Shown here one piece after another: positions 46,097 through 64,000 of a stretch of 64,000 nucleotides of DNA (position 1 is its first letter; every line of letters starts with the position of its first letter). The position numbers and the translations under genes were made by a program. The DNA lies in contig BRXU01000002.1 of the NCBI GenBank assembly GCA_030267565.1, positions 1,798,001 to 1,862,000 of the forward strand, read 5' to 3'. The stretch comes from Pleodorina starrii (taxonomy: Eukaryota > Chlorophyta > Chlorophyceae > Chlamydomonadales > Volvocaceae). The notes under the pieces were generated by a model. It did not search any database and was not told the origin of the DNA. It saw only the letters and a list, made by a program, of their open reading frames with translations.

Positions 46097-49000
46097 GGAG
46101 AAGGAAGGCAGACAGGCAGGTGCTCGACGGGTTCTTGTGGCGCTGCGCGGCGGAGATCTGTTTGTTGACCACGCCGTTGTAATAATTACGCTGGCTGGCT
46201 GGGCGCGATTCGGGCGCTGCAACTAGCTAACGCGGTGGGACGGAGGGGGGCGCTTGGAGCAGTTATGGCGCAGAGCAGGAGGATTTGCGGAAGGGTGGGA
46301 GTGGTTTGTTGGTGGTGCGGAGGGTGGGGATGTAACGTTTGACTATCCGATCTTGGGCCGGTGTGCAAGATGGCGGGGGGCGCCCTGCCGAGCGGGCGGC
46401 CGTGGCGCCTCGCCTTTGTGGTTCCCAAAGATGGGCTTTGGCATGCATTCACTTCACCAGTTGGGTATGATGTTGTTGTGCGATTAATGAACCCGGGGAA
46501 GTGCACGGCGGCGGCTTGCGCTCATTCGGGGGGGGGGGGGAGGGGGAGGGCTGGATGCCGTATGGCACCGCACTGCATATAGGGAGCCCAGGGGTCGGGG
46601 AAATCAGCAGTGGGTGACTCGAGAATACGTTGGGGTGTGGTTCACCTCTTTACGACGACAACCTCGTTGCTGCTTTGATATGTTGCGCGGGCGATAATGT
46701 CTGTTGGCCATGGATTTGGGTTCCTTTTGTGCCTGCGCGGCAGCAGGTTCAGCTCTCTCCAGGGGACTGGCCGGGTTGGCGTCCGGCGGCGCCCGTCCAG
46801 TGGCAAACTGGCAGGGCATTGTGTTCGATGCGTGTCGACATCGGGCCCGCGGAGGACCGCGGCGCCGTGACGGCTGCGCAGGTGCCCCCGCTGGCTGGGG
46901 CGCGCGCACGCGCGTGCAGCGTGACACGGCAGGCACGGTGTTTTATTGCGTGGGATTACGCAAGCAGCAATTGTCACCTGGTCGGTGCGCTAAAGGGCTT
47001 CGTGGGTGTGGGTGTGTAGACGTGGCGCTGCTGATGAGGCAGAGTGGCGGTCATTGGACATCAATGCACTTTTCGCTCAAGAGTCCCGCCCCTCATGTGC
47101 GTTTTGCTTTTACACTTGGGTTTCCGCGTTCATTATGACCTGATTTGGATGCTCTGCATGATTCGTTACTAGCTTTCCCGGTATGTGCGAATTTGGTGCA
47201 GGCCCAGCCTTTGTTTCGGTCCCCACCGCTGGGACGGCGCGGCAACTGCGCGTCGGGTCGGCTCGAGTCAGATGGGCGCTATTGGCGGCAGGAACGGCTC
47301 GTGGCGCATACCTTGCGCGGCCGCTTGGCGTGGCGTGGCGTGGGCAAGCCGGCGGAGGGCTCATACGGCACCTTGTTTAAGGCTGATTAACACGCCGGTC
47401 CTAAATTGATGAAGGATGTGTATGTTGCGCAAAGTTCTTTGCATCATATGATTTTTGCTGGGCTCGCGATTGCATCTGCTACCTCTGTACTTATGTGCCC
47501 CACCGTTGATTTACCATGCATGGCAGCACCCGCCCCGCTTGGTTTTGGGCGGCACGTTGCCTTGGCTACCGCCAGTGCATCGATAGCCATTGTTGGGGTG
47601 CTCGCGCGTGGGCGGTGCCGTGGAGGTTTGATGATGATATGGGATTGTCTGAATTGTAAACAAGGAATACCGGTATTACGACGAGTCGCTGCGGGGGCGT
47701 TAGCGTTGCGCCGCGCTGACACGCTCCCGAGCGACATTGTTTGCCCTCGTAATATAACACGCGACGGTTCCGTCGGTGCGTACTTCATTTTGGAGGGCGG
47801 GTTAAGCTGGGAAAGTAAAGTTGCCCATCATGTGTTAACCCGGACCGCTGCGTTATTTCTTTTTGTCTGTAGGAGTGAGTTGCTTTGGCATAGTAGTCTT
47901 GGGTTTAAGAGAATGCTAACGCGAGTCAAGGTTGCTTTTCACTGCGGATGGCTGCGAGTCGTAGCGCATTAGGATTGGGGCGCGGCCTGCAATGTTCTCG
48001 GTGGCTGTGTTTACGGTCGATCGAGTCATGGGGCGGCTGCGCAGACGGGTTATATGCATGGACGAGCGGATGGACGCAAAAACGGAGAGCAGGGAGGATG
48101 GGGTGATCGGGTGTTGGGGCCCATGCACGGGGTTCGATGCCTCACGCTGATGGGGCTGTCTGAATCTGAACAAGGTCGTTACGGCTGTAACGAGAGCACT
48201 CGGAAACGTCCGGTTGTCCACACTCGACTAGCCGCTCGGCCAGGTCGTGGAGGGGGCTGCAGCAGCTCTGCAAGTAGCAGTTGTACTCGCGCGCAACTCT
48301 GACAGCACACGACTCCCAACTATCAGGCCACTTTGTGCATGTGTCAAGAAAGAGTAGAACTAAGGGACAACGAGAACAAAGAGGCCTTTTGTAGGTTGGC
48401 GTTGGCCGGGTTCCCAGCGTTCCCGATGCACCACACGCAACGTGAGTGCGGACAATCGGCAGCGAGATGCCCGTGCGGCGTGCATAACTGCATATGAGGG
48501 AAGGATGAGGATTAGGACCCGGGTAGACGTCAGGATAAGGATTAGGACCCCAGCTACCAGGACAAACAGGATTAAGGATTACGAGCCTGCAAGGACCGGT
48601 CAGGATTGCTGACCGGTGCCCACCCCCGGGATTGGGGGATTTAGACCGCTTTGCAACCCTACCTCCGTACCGGGAGTGGCTAGCCAAAAGCTCATCCTAT
48701 CCATACTTCCATAGCGGTGCCCAAGTACTCCAGTTCAACCTCCATCTCCTCCCTCAGGGCTTTAGCTGCCGTGCAATCCCAACACACCTGGGTTACATCC
48801 ACCGCAGCCTCACCCATTTCTCCACTCAGACTCCCGTCCTAGCGATTTTACCCCATGCTATCTCTGACGGTGGCACTGCTGCGCCTCCGTCCGGACTGTC
48901 CAACACCATGCGCGCGGCTATAACTAACCCAAGAGTTGGGTATGCTACCAATGAGCGCTGTAATGCGTATGGGTGCCCCATCCAAGCCTGTTGGAAGCAT

Positions 49001-49975
49001 TTACGGTACTACGCGTCTTGGTCGGTGGTATATGCAGAATGCCCCTGAGGACATCACGTTTCCATTTACTAGTGCAATCCCGCGCGTGCTCGACAGATGA
49101 GTCGCTCTATCCCTACGTTCTGGATCACTCCCAAATCCCCTGCTGCGGCTGGGGGGTCCACTGTAGTCGGTCTTTCGGTCGGGCGCGGGGCCCCAGCGGT
49201 CCCAAGGAAAGAAGTAACGGTATACTTCCTTTTTTCGTTGCGCCGCTGCCCAGATGCCAAGCGGAATGTGTCCATATAGGGCCATGGAAGGGCAGTTGCA
49301 GCTTGATCGTCGGCTTCCTTCGTAATACCGGAGGCAGCAGACAGGGTTGAGAAATGAAATTATAACACAGTGTAAAAAACAAAATATTAAGTAGTAAAAA
49401 TTTACCAAAATATTATGCTAAAGCTCTCGATGTTCGCAATTACAATGGTGGTGCTAGATAGACTTCCGGACGGTCCCGATAAGCCCAGGCACCACAGGTC
49501 ACGACACGAAACCAATTCAACTACCCGTGACTAAAGGTATGCAATATATTCATTAAAGAATCAAGTTGCTGCACTTTCGAGGCAGACCTAGGAAGCTGTG
49601 CTGGGTGCTGCCACCTTCCGAGGCAGGCACCGTACGGAGTTTTGGATCCAGGCGACGGGACGGAGATGCGGGTAAGTGGACTACCCTAGGACCGATCTAT
49701 ATAGAGCGAGTGTCTTAGGCATGGCTCCAGAATGTAGAGTACATGGCAGCTTTCTTCGGAAGTGATACAGCATCAGGCGATCGGGGCTACGTAAAGCAAG
49801 GTCACAAGCGTAGGAACGGAAAGGGACATGCCGCGAGTAAACCGAAGTACTTGGCATCATTTTAGGAGTAGAAGTAGTTTGTCGCTACGATTATCATTCC
49901 GACGGGGCCACATCATAAAAGCGCACCCTTCGGCGACCCGGAGCTATTAAACTTGGCGGCAAGCAGGAAGCAGCC
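46097..49975. other. 3.9-kb intergenic region before callose synthase
   Basis: The 3' UTR of the SpoVS-like gene comes first. After that I see no exon: the open frames at 46704-47138, 47406-47972 and 48632-49048 lack domain-like sequence. Imperfect GGATTAGGACC-type direct repeats occur at about 48505-48580. From about 49360 to 49570 the DNA is strongly AT-rich. The last part should include the callose synthase promoter and 5' UTR, with no clear TATA box. Confidence 0.45.
46178..46182 (+). terminator. TGTAA polyadenylation signal of the SpoVS-like gene
   Basis: The first TGTAA after the stop codon, 82 nt downstream. A second copy at 46331-46335 is an alternative. Confidence 0.55.

Positions 49976-64000
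<14,025 letters not shown>

Noticed and set aside
48125..48140. tRNA-like T-loop (GGTTCGATGCC)
   Set aside because: Neither a paired T-stem nor an acceptor stem can be formed around it.
48632..49350. Plus-strand frames before callose synthase
   Set aside because: No known motifs, no consistent exon structure and frames open on both strands.

Overview
This window looks like nuclear DNA of a green alga of the Chlamydomonas/Volvox group (order Chlamydomonadales). The genes are GC-rich and split by many short GT-AG introns. TGTAA, the polyadenylation signal of these algae, follows several genes. Two spots carry the Chlamydomonas-type telomere motif TTTTAGGG. Low-complexity Ala/Gln/Gly stretches and long CA/TG microsatellites are common, and the gene content is plant-like (callose synthase, WNK-type kinase, AGFG/AGD14-like ArfGAP). 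The species cannot be named from the sequence alone.

Layout. (1) <1-2655, minus: EDEM-type GH47 mannosidase, 3' end outside the window. It shares a 370-bp divergent upstream region with (2) 3026-6956, plus: a bacterial-type PLP enzyme of the aluminium-resistance/methionine gamma-lyase family, 9 exons, 487 aa. (3) 8735-10102, plus: WNK-like kinase with a degenerate catalytic core and an OSR1_C domain, 420 aa. It converges on (4) 11466-15704, minus: FAM114/DUF7798-like protein, 7 exons, 860 aa. (5) 15953-19789, minus: ArfGAP with NPF tail, 7 exons, 687 aa. About 3.3 kb without a recognisable gene follows. (6) 23063-31769, minus: TKL-type kinase, 10 exons, 1884 aa, with a huge insertion in the N-lobe and a 12-nt exon encoding the catalytic loop. 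The 1.8-kb divergent spacer to the next gene holds a small inverted-repeat transposon. (7) 33570-39958, plus: coiled-coil/disordered protein, 12 exons, 1383 aa. (8) 43349-46096, plus: protein with four SpoVS/Alba-like domains, 3 exons, 762 aa. About 3.9 kb without a gene follows. (9) 49976->64000, plus: callose synthase (GT48), 26 exons in the window, continuing beyond it.

Functional themes: ER glycoprotein quality control (EDEM), vesicle traffic (ArfGAP, FAM114-like), signalling (two kinases) and beta-1,3-glucan synthesis. Nothing suggests a pathway cluster; this is an ordinary eukaryotic gene neighbourhood. Exon models were built by hand from protein-family similarity, splice sites and reading-phase continuity. 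Each complete model sums to a whole number of codons without internal stops, but none has transcript support here.

Most notable: the four-domain SpoVS-like protein; identical 479-bp inverted copies of an element in two introns of the callose synthase gene, bordered by CA microsatellites; a short repeat seen in six introns and nowhere else in the window; the 12-nt catalytic-loop exon; the degenerate WNK; and a dispersed 14-bp palindrome that also lies inside coding sequence.
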